64,000 nt of DNA from Metabacillus schmidteae (GTDB lineage: Bacteria > Bacillota > Bacilli > Bacillales > Bacillaceae), in assembly GCF_903166545.1 (NCBI RefSeq), contig NZ_CAESCH010000001.1, positions 2,918,001 to 2,982,000 of the forward strand, written 5' to 3'. The translations under genes were made by a program, and so were the position numbers. A model generated the notes under the pieces. That model saw only the letters and a program-made list of their open reading frames with translations, ran no database searches and was not told the DNA's origin. Of the stretch, positions 7,830 to 16,617 are shown in pieces; position 1 is the stretch's first letter, and each line of letters begins with the position of its first letter.

Positions 7830-7845
7830 TTGTTTATGCAACAAT
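7829..7845 (+). promoter_or_regulatory. perfect inverted repeat, candidate operator
   Basis: ATTGTT-TATGC-AACAAT is a perfect 6-bp inverted repeat with a 5-base spacer, directly abutting the cre-like site. On the minus strand it overlaps a possible -35 (TTGCAT) for the rpiB operon. Confidence 0.5.
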
Positions 7846-7941
7846 ATTTTTTTATTTTTAATGCGAATGTATTTGGGAAAGGAAACATATTTCTGAAATA
7901 TATGAAAAGGCTACCATGTTTTTCTTTGAGGAGGGTTATTT

Positions 7942-8934
7942 ATGGCTACCATGAAAGATGTAGCAAAACTATCCGGCATTTCAATCTCAACCGTTTCAAG
8001 AGTGATTAATAATACTGGTTATGTAAATGAAGAAACAAAAGAAAAAGTAATAGCAGCTATAGAGAAGCTTAATTATTCTCCTAATCAGGCAGCAAGGAGT
8101 CTGGTGCGTGGTGACACCCAAACTATCGGACTTATCATACCTGATATCTCTAACCCTTTCTTCCCCGAAATAGCACGTGCTGTCGAAGATACAGTACAAG
8201 GGGAAAAATACTCTATCATTGTTTGCAATTCAGATAACGACATTTTAAAAGTAAGTAATCATTTTAAGACCTTAAAGCAAAAATCTGTAGATGGTATTAT
8301 CATTGCAGGTGAAATAAAGAGTAATCATATACAGGAATTTACTGAACAAAATCTTCCACTCGTTATGATTGATGTAAATACTGATTCTTTACCGGTTAAT
8401 TCGGTCCGCACTGATAATCATTTTGGTGGAAAAATTGCTACGAAACATTTAATTGAACAAGGTTTCTCAAGGATAGCACATATTCGAGGACCTTTAGATA
8501 GCTCTACTGCAGAGGACAGATATAAAGGCTATCTATGTATACTTAAGGAATATGGAATTATATACGATCCTACATTGGTTCAAATTGGTGATTTTCATGA
8601 AGAAAGTGGTTATAACGCAATGCTGCGTTTACTTGCTCACTCTAATCCGCCAGATGCTGTTTTCGTCGCAAATGACCTAATGGCCCTGGGTGTATTAGAG
8701 GCAATATCAGAAAAAAATGCACAAATAGGTATTGTTGGTTACGATGACATTCCATTTATAAAGTATGTAAATCCAAAACTTACAACTGTTAAGCAACCAA
8801 TATATGATATAGGCATAAGAGCAGCACAAATTCTCCTTGAGACTATAAATAATCGTTCTGAAAAAATTGACTATGTTAAGGAACTTATGAAGCCTGATTT
8901 AAAAATTAGACAAACCAGTTTGAAAATGAGGTGA
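7942..8934 (+). CDS. LacI-family transcription regulator
   Basis: The 330-residue product has the LacI helix-turn-helix at residues 1-50 (MKDVAKLSGISISTVSRVIN), the hinge helix NQAARSLVRG, and a periplasmic-binding-protein-like sensor domain from GLIIPDISNPFFPE onward, with a late RTDNHFGG and VGYDDIPFIKY. Such proteins repress sugar operons and release DNA on binding a sugar ligand. It is divergent from the rpiB-ABC operon and 4 bases before ribokinase, so ribose or a ribosyl compound is the likely effector. GGAGGG precedes the ATG. Confidence 0.92.
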   Translation: MATMKDVAKLSGISISTVSRVINNTGYVNEETKEKVIAAIEKLNYSPNQAARSLVRGDTQTIGLIIPDISNPFFPEIARAVEDTVQGEKYSIIVCNSDNDILKVSNHFKTLKQKSVDGIIIAGEIKSNHIQEFTEQNLPLVMIDVNTDSLPVNSVRTDNHFGGKIATKHLIEQGFSRIAHIRGPLDSSTAEDRYKGYLCILKEYGIIYDPTLVQIGDFHEESGYNAMLRLLAHSNPPDAVFVANDLMALGVLEAISEKNAQIGIVGYDDIPFIKYVNPKLTTVKQPIYDIGIRAAQILLETINNRSEKIDYVKELMKPDLKIRQTSLKMR

Positions 8935-8938
8935 GGCA

Positions 8939-9853
8939 ATGAATGACGTAAACATAGTAGTTGTTGGAAGCATCAACATGGATCTCGTCATTTTTACTAA
9001 TAGGTTTCCAAATAAAGGTGAGACAATTATAGGAGAAGAGTTTCATAGAATTCCTGGAGGAAAAGGTGCTAACCAAGCTGTTGCAGCAAAAAGACTTGGG
9101 GCAAATGTTGATATTATTGGCTGTATCGGTGATGATATATACGGTAAAGAAGTTATAGGTATTTTGGATAATGAAGATATTGGGACTGAGTGTATAAGTA
9201 TAATACCAAATAAAAACACCGGTATTGCACTCATCACTGTAAACAAACACGGTGAAAATAAGATTATATTATCTCAGGGTGCTAACAGCAACCTTTCTCC
9301 AACACAAATTCGTAACTCCGAACACCTAATTAAAAAAGCTAATGTCTTACTCCTTCAATTAGAAATCCCAATTGAATCTATAGTTGAATCTGTAAAAATA
9401 GCAAAGAGGCATAACATACCTGTTATTTTAAACCCAGCACCAGCAATAAAACTTGAACCTGCATTATTGGAACAAATAGATTATTTAATACCAAATGAGA
9501 CGGAAAGCAAACAATTAGTAGGAAAAGATTTTGGAGATACAGAGGAAATAATTGACACATTAAAAGAAATAGGTGTTTCACATACCATTGTAACATTAGG
9601 AGAAAAAGGAGTAGTTTTTAACGACCAAACAGGAAAAATTATTCACATTGATGCACATAAAGTAAAGGCTATAGATACAACTGGTGCAGGTGATGCATTT
9701 AATGCAGCATTTGGAGTCTCTATTGCTGAAGGAAAAACCATTACTGAATCCATTCACTTTGCACAAACAGTAGCTGCTTATTCCGTGACGAAGAGTGGTG
9801 CTCAGCCTTCATTTCCAAATAGAAGTGAGGTAACTGGTAAAAGGAATAACTAA
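8939..9853 (+). CDS. rbsK: ribokinase
   Basis: The 304-residue product is a PfkB-family kinase of normal ribokinase length. It has GSINMDLV near the start, the GGKGANQAVAAKRLGA signature at about 42-57 and the ATP/anion-hole motif DTTGAGDAFNAAF at about 248-260 with the catalytic Asp. Ribokinase phosphorylates ribose at O5 using ATP. It is 4 bases after lacI and translationally coupled. With RpiB across the intergenic region it completes a path from free ribose to ribulose 5-phosphate. Other PfkB sugar kinases (deoxyribokinase) are possible but the signatures fit ribokinase best. Confidence 0.93.
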   Translation: MNDVNIVVVGSINMDLVIFTNRFPNKGETIIGEEFHRIPGGKGANQAVAAKRLGANVDIIGCIGDDIYGKEVIGILDNEDIGTECISIIPNKNTGIALITVNKHGENKIILSQGANSNLSPTQIRNSEHLIKKANVLLLQLEIPIESIVESVKIAKRHNIPVILNPAPAIKLEPALLEQIDYLIPNETESKQLVGKDFGDTEEIIDTLKEIGVSHTIVTLGEKGVVFNDQTGKIIHIDAHKVKAIDTTGAGDAFNAAFGVSIAEGKTITESIHFAQTVAAYSVTKSGAQPSFPNRSEVTGKRNN

Positions 9854-9863
9854 AATATGGGAG

Positions 9864-9901
9864 CGGTTCTTGCTGTCAAGATCCTTTAGGTACAAGAACC
9901 G
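9864..9901 (+). terminator. hairpin after ribokinase, possible terminator
   Basis: Perfect 9-bp arms CGGTTCTTG and CAAGAACCG with a 20-base loop lie 11 bases past the rbsK stop. The following T content is weak (TTATCC), so termination efficiency is uncertain. Confidence 0.5.
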
Positions 9902-10023
9902 TTATCCTGAATTGTAATACACAAAATATACATATCCAAATTAAAACTAGATTTTCTCTAATTCTGCCTTCTAATCTAAAAATGCATTAATAAGATAGTT
10001 TTTTCTTAGTGTATTAAAAAACA

Positions 10024-10743
10024 CTAAACAGCTTTCTGATGAAAATAAGCCATGCCTCCTATCGTAAAGATTAAAAACCCACCGATAATAACAAAAACTA
10101 ATGTATCTACTGAAAACGTAAATCCTGATTCCTGGTCCATCACCATCCCTAAAAACGGCTGTGCCCAAGGATACCATGGTCCGTATGTCGCTGAATTCGC
10201 TATGAGAATGTTTGGTAGAGTTAAGATGACATTTAGTGCAACAGGAGCTGCAAAGCTTGACCAAGCGGTAGATACCCATAATTGAAGAGTAATAATTGGT
10301 AAACATCCTAACCATCCCATAAATAAACGCAATAACACTTCATGCCATGGAAATGGATCACTATAGCCATGAACCAATCCTACGAGTAACAATCCGATTA
10401 ATAATAGAATTTGAGTTAATGCAACAAACGTACAAATCATGATAAGCTTTGCACTATACACCTGAAGCCGATTAACAGGTAAAGCTAATAACTGCTTCCA
10501 TCCCCCTTCTTCATGTTCATATCTGCAAACAGCTGCAGCAAATATACCTGCAAGTAATGGCAGAAAAAGAATCGCCTGAACCATGATCATTGATAAAAAC
10601 GAATTCATCCACTCATTACCTGGATCATCAAAGAAGGGAAAATAAGCCGCAATCATGGATAGAATCGGACTAATAAATAAAATTTGTAAAACCTTAGACT
10701 TTTTGAGCTTTAACCATTCTGTGTACATAAGCTTACTAAGCAT
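10024..10743 (-). CDS. lantibiotic-immunity-type ABC permease (MutG/EpiG-like)
   Basis: The 239-residue product has six hydrophobic segments and starts MLSKLMYTEWLKLKKSKVLQ, the pattern of ABC-2 permeases that span the membrane in lantibiotic immunity exporters. The motif YEHEEGGWKQLLALPVNRLQ resembles a matching segment (VEHKTNAWKQLLAMPISRMK) in its partner. It directly abuts the upstream permease, forming a heterodimeric pair with one ATPase. These exporters remove membrane-inserted peptides such as nisin or bacitracin-like agents. Which of MutE or MutG it matches is a guess from gene order. Confidence 0.8.
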   Translation of the reverse strand: MLSKLMYTEWLKLKKSKVLQILFISPILSMIAAYFPFFDDPGNEWMNSFLSMIMVQAILFLPLLAGIFAAAVCRYEHEEGGWKQLLALPVNRLQVYSAKLIMICTFVALTQILLLIGLLLVGLVHGYSDPFPWHEVLLRLFMGWLGCLPIITLQLWVSTAWSSFAAPVALNVILTLPNILIANSATYGPWYPWAQPFLGMVMDQESGFTFSVDTLVFVIIGGFLIFTIGGMAYFHQKAV

Positions 10744-11451
10744 TTACTTCACATCCTTTCTTTCAAAATGGATGAGACTAACGATAAAAATAATCCCACC
10801 AACTACGACTCCTAGTAATACACTGATTTCCGGAATTTCCCACTTATTTTGAAGCAAAGGCCATTTCCAAATTAGCCATTCAGGACCACCGTAAGTATAC
10901 ATCGACACTACTGAACCAATGATTCCAATGGTTAAAGGTGTACCTTGGTTCAATGATGCAACAGAATACCATAGCTGGATGGCTAAAATCGGCAAGGCTG
11001 CAAAATAAGGATAAAAACTATTGATTGCAATCTCCTTTAAAGGCATGCTCTGCTCCCAACTAAAAAAGCTGCCGAAAATCATTGTCCCAATAAACATAAG
11101 CAATGAAGAGATAAATAACATATAGCTGATTGTCATAAATTTTGAACCATACACCTTCATTCTGCTGATCGGCATTGCTAGCAATTGTTTCCATGCATTT
11201 GTTTTATGTTCAACATTGGCAAAAAGGGATGCAAGCAACGTTGTTCCTAATAGCAAAGCCGGTGCGAGAAAAAGATTAATTTGCCGTAGAAGCTGGAGCC
11301 AATAATCATCTGTTTGACGGATAAGCCAGTCATAGCGAACTAAATAATTGACTGTGGTTAAAGCAAATATCCCAATGGGACCTAAGAATACAAGAATCCA
11401 CATGCCAATTGATATTTTCTTAAAATCAATACGTAATAACCGAAGGATCAT
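10744..11451 (-). CDS. lantibiotic-immunity-type ABC permease (MutE/EpiE-like)
   Basis: The 235-residue product has six hydrophobic segments and the same EHKTNAWKQLLAMPISR cytoplasmic segment as the permease downstream, so the two are paralogous partners. It overlaps the ATPase stop by 4 bases (translational coupling) and is followed directly by the second permease. Length and pairing match the MutE/MutG families that protect cells from lantibiotics. No lantibiotic synthesis genes are nearby, so a resistance role is inferred. Confidence 0.8.
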   Translation of the reverse strand: MILRLLRIDFKKISIGMWILVFLGPIGIFALTTVNYLVRYDWLIRQTDDYWLQLLRQINLFLAPALLLGTTLLASLFANVEHKTNAWKQLLAMPISRMKVYGSKFMTISYMLFISSLLMFIGTMIFGSFFSWEQSMPLKEIAINSFYPYFAALPILAIQLWYSVASLNQGTPLTIGIIGSVVSMYTYGGPEWLIWKWPLLQNKWEIPEISVLLGVVVGGIIFIVSLIHFERKDVK

Positions 11452-12362
11452 AGGCTTTGTGCCTCCTTCGTCATTTCGAGGAAAATACTTTCAAGTGAAC
11501 GTTTCTCCTCCTCCACGCGAAACACATCCAATTCATTTTGGACTAGAATCCTTACGATTGCGGCAACATCTTTATTTGTACTTTGATTAAATGATAGATA
11601 ATCACCCTCTACATTCCCTTTTAAGCCTTCTTTTAGGAGTACTTTCCAAGCAGCTTCACGGTTGTTCGTTTGGATCCGAATTTTACTAACAGATTTCTTT
11701 CGCAAAACCTCAATGGAATCCTGAAATATAAGAGATCCTTTTGAAATGATCCCAACCTCAGTGGCCATTTGATCGATTTCTGATAATAGATGGCTTGAAA
11801 CGAGCACAGTCACACCGTATTTTTCTGGTAAACTTTTAATCAATTCCCTCATTTCAATGATTCCTGATGGATCTAATCCATTCGTAGGTTCATCTAAAAT
11901 AAGGAGTTCAGGATTACCAAGTAATGCAGAGGCAATCCCGAGTCGCTGCTTCATCCCCAATGAAAATCCTTTAACAGGCCGATTGGCATCCTTTTCTAAT
12001 CGGACAATCCTGAGAACTTCTTCTATTCGTTCTTTAGGAGTTTGCAAAATGATTTGAAGTAATTCCAGGTTCTCTCTTGCTGATAAATTTCCATAATAAG
12101 ATGGAGATTCAACTAATGAACCGATATTTCGCAAGATCGTTTGCTTCTCCTTTTTTAACTCTTTCCCAAAAATTCGGATGGAACCGGATGTTTCCTTCAT
12201 CAAACCTAAAAGCAGCTTGATTGCTGTTGTTTTACCTGCACCATTTGGTCCAAGAAAACCGTATATTGCTCCTTTCGGAATAGATAAATTCACTTGATTA
12301 ACCGCAGCTTTTCCATTAAATGTTTTCGTTAATTGATTAGTTTCCACGACATATTGATTCAA
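11448..12362 (-). CDS. ABC transporter ATPase (BcrA/MutF-like)
   Basis: The product has Walker A GPNGAGKTTAIKLLLG, the signature FSLGMKQRLGIASALLGNPE, Walker B LLILDEPTNGLDPSG and the H-loop VSSHLLSEI, followed by a roughly 90-residue C-terminal extension typical of drug/peptide exporter ATPases such as BcrA. It energises the two permeases downstream. A GTG at 12371 overlaps the ribosome-binding site; I prefer the TTG at 12362, 7 bases after GAGGTG. A terminator separates it from the upstream kinase, so it probably has its own promoter in 12371-12450, regulated by the adjacent two-component system. Confidence 0.9.
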   Translation of the reverse strand: MNQYVVETNQLTKTFNGKAAVNQVNLSIPKGAIYGFLGPNGAGKTTAIKLLLGLMKETSGSIRIFGKELKKEKQTILRNIGSLVESPSYYGNLSARENLELLQIILQTPKERIEEVLRIVRLEKDANRPVKGFSLGMKQRLGIASALLGNPELLILDEPTNGLDPSGIIEMRELIKSLPEKYGVTVLVSSHLLSEIDQMATEVGIISKGSLIFQDSIEVLRKKSVSKIRIQTNNREAAWKVLLKEGLKGNVEGDYLSFNQSTNKDVAAIVRILVQNELDVFRVEEEKRSLESIFLEMTKEAQSL

Positions 12363-12450
12363 TTTGATCACCTCTAACTACACGATAAACAATGAATCTT
12401 AAAACGAAGTGGTACTTATGTTTAAATTTTGTTTAAATCCAGGAAGACAT

Positions 12451-12486
12451 AAAAAAAGAATACGATGGTATTCCAATCGTACTCTT
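12451..12486 (-). terminator. terminator of the two-component operon
   Basis: On the minus strand AAAGAGTACGAT pairs with ATCGTATTCTTT (one G-T) around a 9-base loop and is followed by seven T. The stem overlaps the stop codon of the kinase gene and isolates it from the ABC genes. Confidence 0.85.
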
Positions 12487-13823
12487 TAGTGTTTCGTTAA
12501 GCATATTGTTGTTCCATCACTTGAGGTGTCAATGCTCCAGCTAATGTCCATTTCCTTTGTCATAAGTTCAATAATGGAAAGTCCAATTCCTACACCAGCA
12601 TGCTCAGACTTACTTTTCATCCCAGGTCCTTTATCTATAATATTAATCGTATTTCCTTCACAAAAAACACGAATATAGTTACCTGTCTTCGCATGTCTTA
12701 CAACGTTTTGAAATAAATTATCTAAAATTCGCTCAAACCAGTTTGGATCCATCTTCCAGAAGACTGTTTTCTCAAACAAATCAATATCGACTGTGAATCC
12801 TTCTTTCTCAAAAATCGGATACCAAGCAGAAAGTGACAGACGAATAGCTCGATTTACATCTGTGTTTTGCGGTTTGTACGTATATTTCCCCGAAGTTAAT
12901 AGGGTATAAGAAAGAAGATTTTCAATTAACGTATGCAGATGATCGATTTTTTTATCAATGATGTCAATTGATTTTTGTCCGTCAGAGGAGATCTCTTCAT
13001 TTTTCAATGTATAAGTATGAGCTCTAATCGTTGCTAATGGTGTTCGCAGGTCGTGGGAAAGGTTCGCGATAAGCTCTTTACGCAGCTTTTCTTCCTCTTG
13101 TTCACGCAAACGGCTTTCCTCTAATCGTTCAATCATTTTATTGAATGATTCTTCAAGCTCTCCTACCTCGTCTTTTTCTCCAACAGATACTTTACTTGGG
13201 ATACGTTGATCCTTAATTTCCATTGATGTTTGCAGCCGTACAATCCGTTTTCGAATGGACCGAAAGAACAGCCAGGAAAGAAAGATAAATAGTAGTAATA
13301 ACAATCCGACAACAACTACATATATAATTTCAAAATAATATTCCAGTTGTTGAATCGGGTAATCCATATACTCTCTATCTATTTGCAAAACAATAAATCC
13401 GTTGTTTTTTTCTTCTCCAATGAATGAGACAACTGTAAAAGGATCTCCACCATAGCTTTCCTTCATAAATGAGACTGTATAAGTTGATGACCAGTGGTCT
13501 GGTATTTGTGCTGTTTTGTCAGATATATACCGTGTAGTGCCACGTTCATCTACCCAAAATACAGTAGCTTCTTTCATGTTGGTGGTAGTTTCTTTTAAAC
13601 TAGCAATTGTTTTTGCTTCAGTAAGGCCTTTTATGTTCATGGCTTTCTCATGCCACTCTGTTTCTACTTTCTCACTATCATAAACATCCATATCATTGTA
13701 ATTAATGATAAGTGGCGGGAGGTAAACAAGCATTGATGCGAGTGGGAACGCAATTGGAAGGATCAACATTGCACAAACAATTAATCCCAAATACTTTGTT
13801 TGCAGTGTGTTCCGTATCTTCAT
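12486..13823 (-). CDS. sensor histidine kinase
   Basis: The 445-residue product has a first membrane helix at about 11-36, an extracellular domain of about 110-120 residues, a second helix at about 155-180, a HAMP linker, the phospho-acceptor box LSHDLRTPLATIRAHTYTLK, the N box FQNVVRHAKTGN, and G boxes IDKGPGMKSK and GVGIGLSIIELM. It overlaps the response regulator stop by 4 bases. The pair is next to the lantibiotic-immunity-type exporter and probably controls it in response to an envelope-active peptide, as NisK/SpaK-type systems do; the signal is inferred. Confidence 0.92.
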   Translation of the reverse strand: MKIRNTLQTKYLGLIVCAMLILPIAFPLASMLVYLPPLIINYNDMDVYDSEKVETEWHEKAMNIKGLTEAKTIASLKETTTNMKEATVFWVDERGTTRYISDKTAQIPDHWSSTYTVSFMKESYGGDPFTVVSFIGEEKNNGFIVLQIDREYMDYPIQQLEYYFEIIYVVVVGLLLLLFIFLSWLFFRSIRKRIVRLQTSMEIKDQRIPSKVSVGEKDEVGELEESFNKMIERLEESRLREQEEEKLRKELIANLSHDLRTPLATIRAHTYTLKNEEISSDGQKSIDIIDKKIDHLHTLIENLLSYTLLTSGKYTYKPQNTDVNRAIRLSLSAWYPIFEKEGFTVDIDLFEKTVFWKMDPNWFERILDNLFQNVVRHAKTGNYIRVFCEGNTINIIDKGPGMKSKSEHAGVGIGLSIIELMTKEMDISWSIDTSSDGTTICLTKH

Positions 13824-14488
13824 TGTTTTAGCCTATAGCCAATACCCCGAATTGTTTCGATGATCGTAGGCTTAGCTGGATCTTTTTCAATTTTTTCCCG
13901 AAGATAGCGAATGTGTACCATTAACGTCTTGTCACCTTCAAAATAATCTTCTTCCCAAATCGATTCGTAAATTTGTTCTTTTGTCATAATTTGACCGGAA
14001 TGCTTTAATAAATAATCAAAAATTTGAAGCTGTTTAGATGTTAATATAATTTCTTCTTGTTTATCTTCTTTGAAAAGCTGATAGTGATTTGGCAAATAGC
14101 GTAAATGCTGAATTCTTACCTCTGAAGGCATAATTCGATCAAAACGACGTAACAACACCCCAATTCTTGCAGCAAGTTCATCTGGATGAAATGGTTTTGT
14201 TATATAGTCATCTGCAAATTCCAGACCTTCGAGTTTATCATCTACTTGTGATCGTGCTGATAACATGATAATTGGAAGTGATGGCGATGCCTTTTTCAAG
14301 CGCTTTCCAATTGAAAACCCGTCTAATCCCGGTAGCATCACATCAAGAATGGCAAGATCAGATGTATTGGAGTGTTCCATGGCTGTGTCACCGTTTTTTA
14401 ACCACTTTACTTGATACCCTCGCTTCGTTAGATCTTGATATACCCATGAGCCTAATTCTTCTTCATCTTCTATGTATAGAATTCTCAT
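13820..14488 (-). CDS. OmpR-family response regulator
   Basis: The 222-residue product has a receiver domain with acidic pocket (IEDEEE), the phosphorylated Asp in LAILDVMLPGLDGF and the conserved Lys in YITKPFHPDELA, followed by an OmpR winged helix (QLQIFDYLLKHSGQIMTKEQIYESIW is the recognition region; it ends with ETIRGIGYRLK). It is the first gene of the operon and couples with the kinase by a 4-base overlap. Probable targets are the ABC exporter genes just downstream. Confidence 0.93.
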   Translation of the reverse strand: MRILYIEDEEELGSWVYQDLTKRGYQVKWLKNGDTAMEHSNTSDLAILDVMLPGLDGFSIGKRLKKASPSLPIIMLSARSQVDDKLEGLEFADDYITKPFHPDELAARIGVLLRRFDRIMPSEVRIQHLRYLPNHYQLFKEDKQEEIILTSKQLQIFDYLLKHSGQIMTKEQIYESIWEEDYFEGDKTLMVHIRYLREKIEKDPAKPTIIETIRGIGYRLKQ

Positions 14489-14601
14489 AAAATAGGATCC
14501 TCTTTCTCTTTAAGTAAATATATGTAAACTATATCATATATTATTTGTTGAAATTGCCAAGTTTGGTATCTTTCTTTTGTTTTCGTTAAAATTAGGGTAA
14601 A

Positions 14602-14634
14602 TAAAAAAGGAGTGAGGTTAAAACGCTCCCTCCC
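14602..14634 (-). terminator. terminator of the nucleoside hydrolase operon
   Basis: On the minus strand GGAGGGAG pairs with CTCACTCC (one mismatch) and is followed by TTTTTTATTT. It lies 15 bases past the stop of the minus-strand nucleoside hydrolase at 14649. Confidence 0.75.
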
Positions 14635-14648
14635 CACCTTTACATAAT

Positions 14649-15605
14649 TTATTTGATTGCACCTAATACATCCACTAACATCATTTTAAATCCATCTCGA
14701 TCAATAGCTTCACAAACTCGAACATTTTTTGGGCGATTCAATCGGTTATTTACATCTACAAGACTGTAGCCTCTTGTAAGCTCTCCGACGGTTTCGACAT
14801 CAACATGATAAAGGTTTGATTTTGTCATGATTTGTTCATTTGCTGCAACAGCAGCTAATAATGTATCAGGATGTGTTGTTCCATTTAACTTGTGAACACT
14901 TTTGTTAAATTTCATGACGACTTTATTGACATCTTTAAAAAATTGAGAACCCTTTGTAGCTAAGGCTTCGATGTCATGATGATCATCATCATCCATAATT
15001 GAATATCGGGTACACATTTCCCAGCCAACCATTGTCATCGGAATATCGGAATGAAGAACGATTTTTGCAGCTTCAGGATCAACGAAAAAATTGTATTCAG
15101 CACTCGGTGTAATATTTCCTAATGCATTGTTGGTACCGCCCATAATATACAAATGAGGAATTTTTGAAACAATAGTCGGATCTTTTTTGATTGCCATTGC
15201 AATATTCGTTAATGGTGCAATAGCCAATATATGTATCTCTCCCGGATACTTGTGTACTGTATCAATCAGAAAATCCACTGCATGCCCTTCTGATGGGGAC
15301 TGGACTGCTTGTTCAAAAAACGAATCACCCATGCCATCCTTACCATGTACATCTTCAACTGTAAGATGCTTATTTTCACCAAGGCCCATTAATGGACGTT
15401 CATATCCTTTGTAAACTGGAACCTGGCCGCTCTTTCCTGCAATTTGAACGGTGTAAAGTGCATTTTGGACTTGTTGTATAAATTCAACATTTCCTCCAGT
15501 AACCATTATTCCTTCTACTTGAAAATAATGAAGAGCTGTTAAGATTGAAATTGTGTCATCACCGGCAGTATCTGTATCAATTATAACTCGTTTTTTTTCG
15601 TTCAT
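14649..15605 (-). CDS. nucleoside hydrolase, IU-NH family
   Basis: The 318-residue product has the N-terminal calcium-binding cluster DTDTAGDD (residues 10-17), the IHILAIAPLTNIAMAIKKDP segment, IMGG and SAEYNFFVDPEAA, all typical of inosine-uridine-preferring nucleoside hydrolases, which cleave the N-glycosidic bond of a nucleoside with water to give ribose and base. There is no signal peptide, so it is cytosolic. It follows a second, more divergent nucleoside hydrolase by 14 bases in one operon. Base preference cannot be told from sequence. Confidence 0.9.
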   Translation of the reverse strand: MNEKKRVIIDTDTAGDDTISILTALHYFQVEGIMVTGGNVEFIQQVQNALYTVQIAGKSGQVPVYKGYERPLMGLGENKHLTVEDVHGKDGMGDSFFEQAVQSPSEGHAVDFLIDTVHKYPGEIHILAIAPLTNIAMAIKKDPTIVSKIPHLYIMGGTNNALGNITPSAEYNFFVDPEAAKIVLHSDIPMTMVGWEMCTRYSIMDDDDHHDIEALATKGSQFFKDVNKVVMKFNKSVHKLNGTTHPDTLLAAVAANEQIMTKSNLYHVDVETVGELTRGYSLVDVNNRLNRPKNVRVCEAIDRDGFKMMLVDVLGAIK

Positions 15606-15619
15606 TTAGATATCCTCAC

Positions 15620-16564
15620 TCACTTACTTTTCTTTGCTAGTTCAGTTATATAATCGAAGAATGCATCACGGTTTACATCATAAACGACATGTACCGGACG
15701 TCCATCAGCTGTTTCAACCGTTCGCCCTTGACTTGGACCGTCTGTTACAACAATGCTGTTAATCGTTTGTACTTTCACTAGATCAGGATCACCGACAAAC
15801 GCAGTTGTTAATACATCCCACAAATAGTAGGTAGAGTTCGTTGAAAAGTGTACAAGAGGCGGTACCATTGCATAGCATTGGCCAAGAAAATCAACCCCAA
15901 TATAGTTGCGTTCTGCTGCCCAACGCTGGCGTACATCTAATGTTAACGGGACTTGGTTTGTACTCTCAAGTGCTACTAGATCGATTTCTATGTTTGTGTC
16001 CCACACGCGAGCCGCTGCTTCCGGATCCCAATAAACATTCCATTCAGCTGTTCCATCATGTTCAGGTTCATGAACATTTCCTTCTTCACGGAATGTTCCA
16101 CCCATCCAAACAAGTCGTTCAATTTTTTCTTCGATTTCAGGAGCAACATCTAATGCACGGGCTAGATCGGTAAGTGGGCCTGTGAATAACAACGTTGTTT
16201 TTTCTTCGGTTTCACGAAGTGTTTTGATCAAATGTAGATGTGCAGGGATGTCTGCGACAGGTGTATCAACTTTTCCTGATTCATTAAGGATTGGCAGGGC
16301 ATCAACATAAAACGCATGCATTCGCCAGTCTTTTGGAAAAGGGTTTTTCGCGCGAGAAGTTGATTCTGCAACATCCAGATCTGAACCATTATGTCCAAAT
16401 CGATCGATAATTTTACGACTCGCAAACATTGCGGGTTCTAAATAACAATCTGCAGGAATCACTGACACACCAGTTAGTTCAACAGTGTCCATCTGAAGTA
16501 ATAAAAACAATGAGATTAAATCATCTACGCCGCCATCATGATTAAAGTAAATTTTCTTTTTCAT
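15620..16564 (-). CDS. nucleoside hydrolase family protein (divergent)
   Basis: The product carries the family N-terminal cluster in altered form, NHDGGVDD in place of DxDxGxDD, plus LLFTGPLTDLARALDVAPEI, VWMGGTF and AEWNVYWDPEAAARV. The Asp residues needed for Ca2+ and catalysis are partly kept (D, DD and a late D in WDVLTTAFV) but the first Asp is His-shifted, so the substrate may differ from common nucleosides. It is the first gene of a two-gene operon with the classical nucleoside hydrolase. The ATG at 16564 follows GGAG by 6 bases and is preferred over the ATG at 16576. Confidence 0.87.
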   Translation of the reverse strand: MKKKIYFNHDGGVDDLISLFLLLQMDTVELTGVSVIPADCYLEPAMFASRKIIDRFGHNGSDLDVAESTSRAKNPFPKDWRMHAFYVDALPILNESGKVDTPVADIPAHLHLIKTLRETEEKTTLLFTGPLTDLARALDVAPEIEEKIERLVWMGGTFREEGNVHEPEHDGTAEWNVYWDPEAAARVWDTNIEIDLVALESTNQVPLTLDVRQRWAAERNYIGVDFLGQCYAMVPPLVHFSTNSTYYLWDVLTTAFVGDPDLVKVQTINSIVVTDGPSQGRTVETADGRPVHVVYDVNRDAFFDYITELAKKSK

Positions 16565-16617
16565 ATTGATCTCCATTCTAATTTGTTCATTTAGGACATA
16601 AGTAAAATAAAATTCTG

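Noticed and set aside
10655..10852. Plus-strand small frame across the junction of two permease genes
   Set aside because: Antisense to two clearly coding permeases; no ribosome-binding site.
15841..16173. 110-aa plus-strand frame opposite the second nucleoside hydrolase
   Set aside because: Antisense shadow; the nucleoside hydrolase motifs are on the minus strand.
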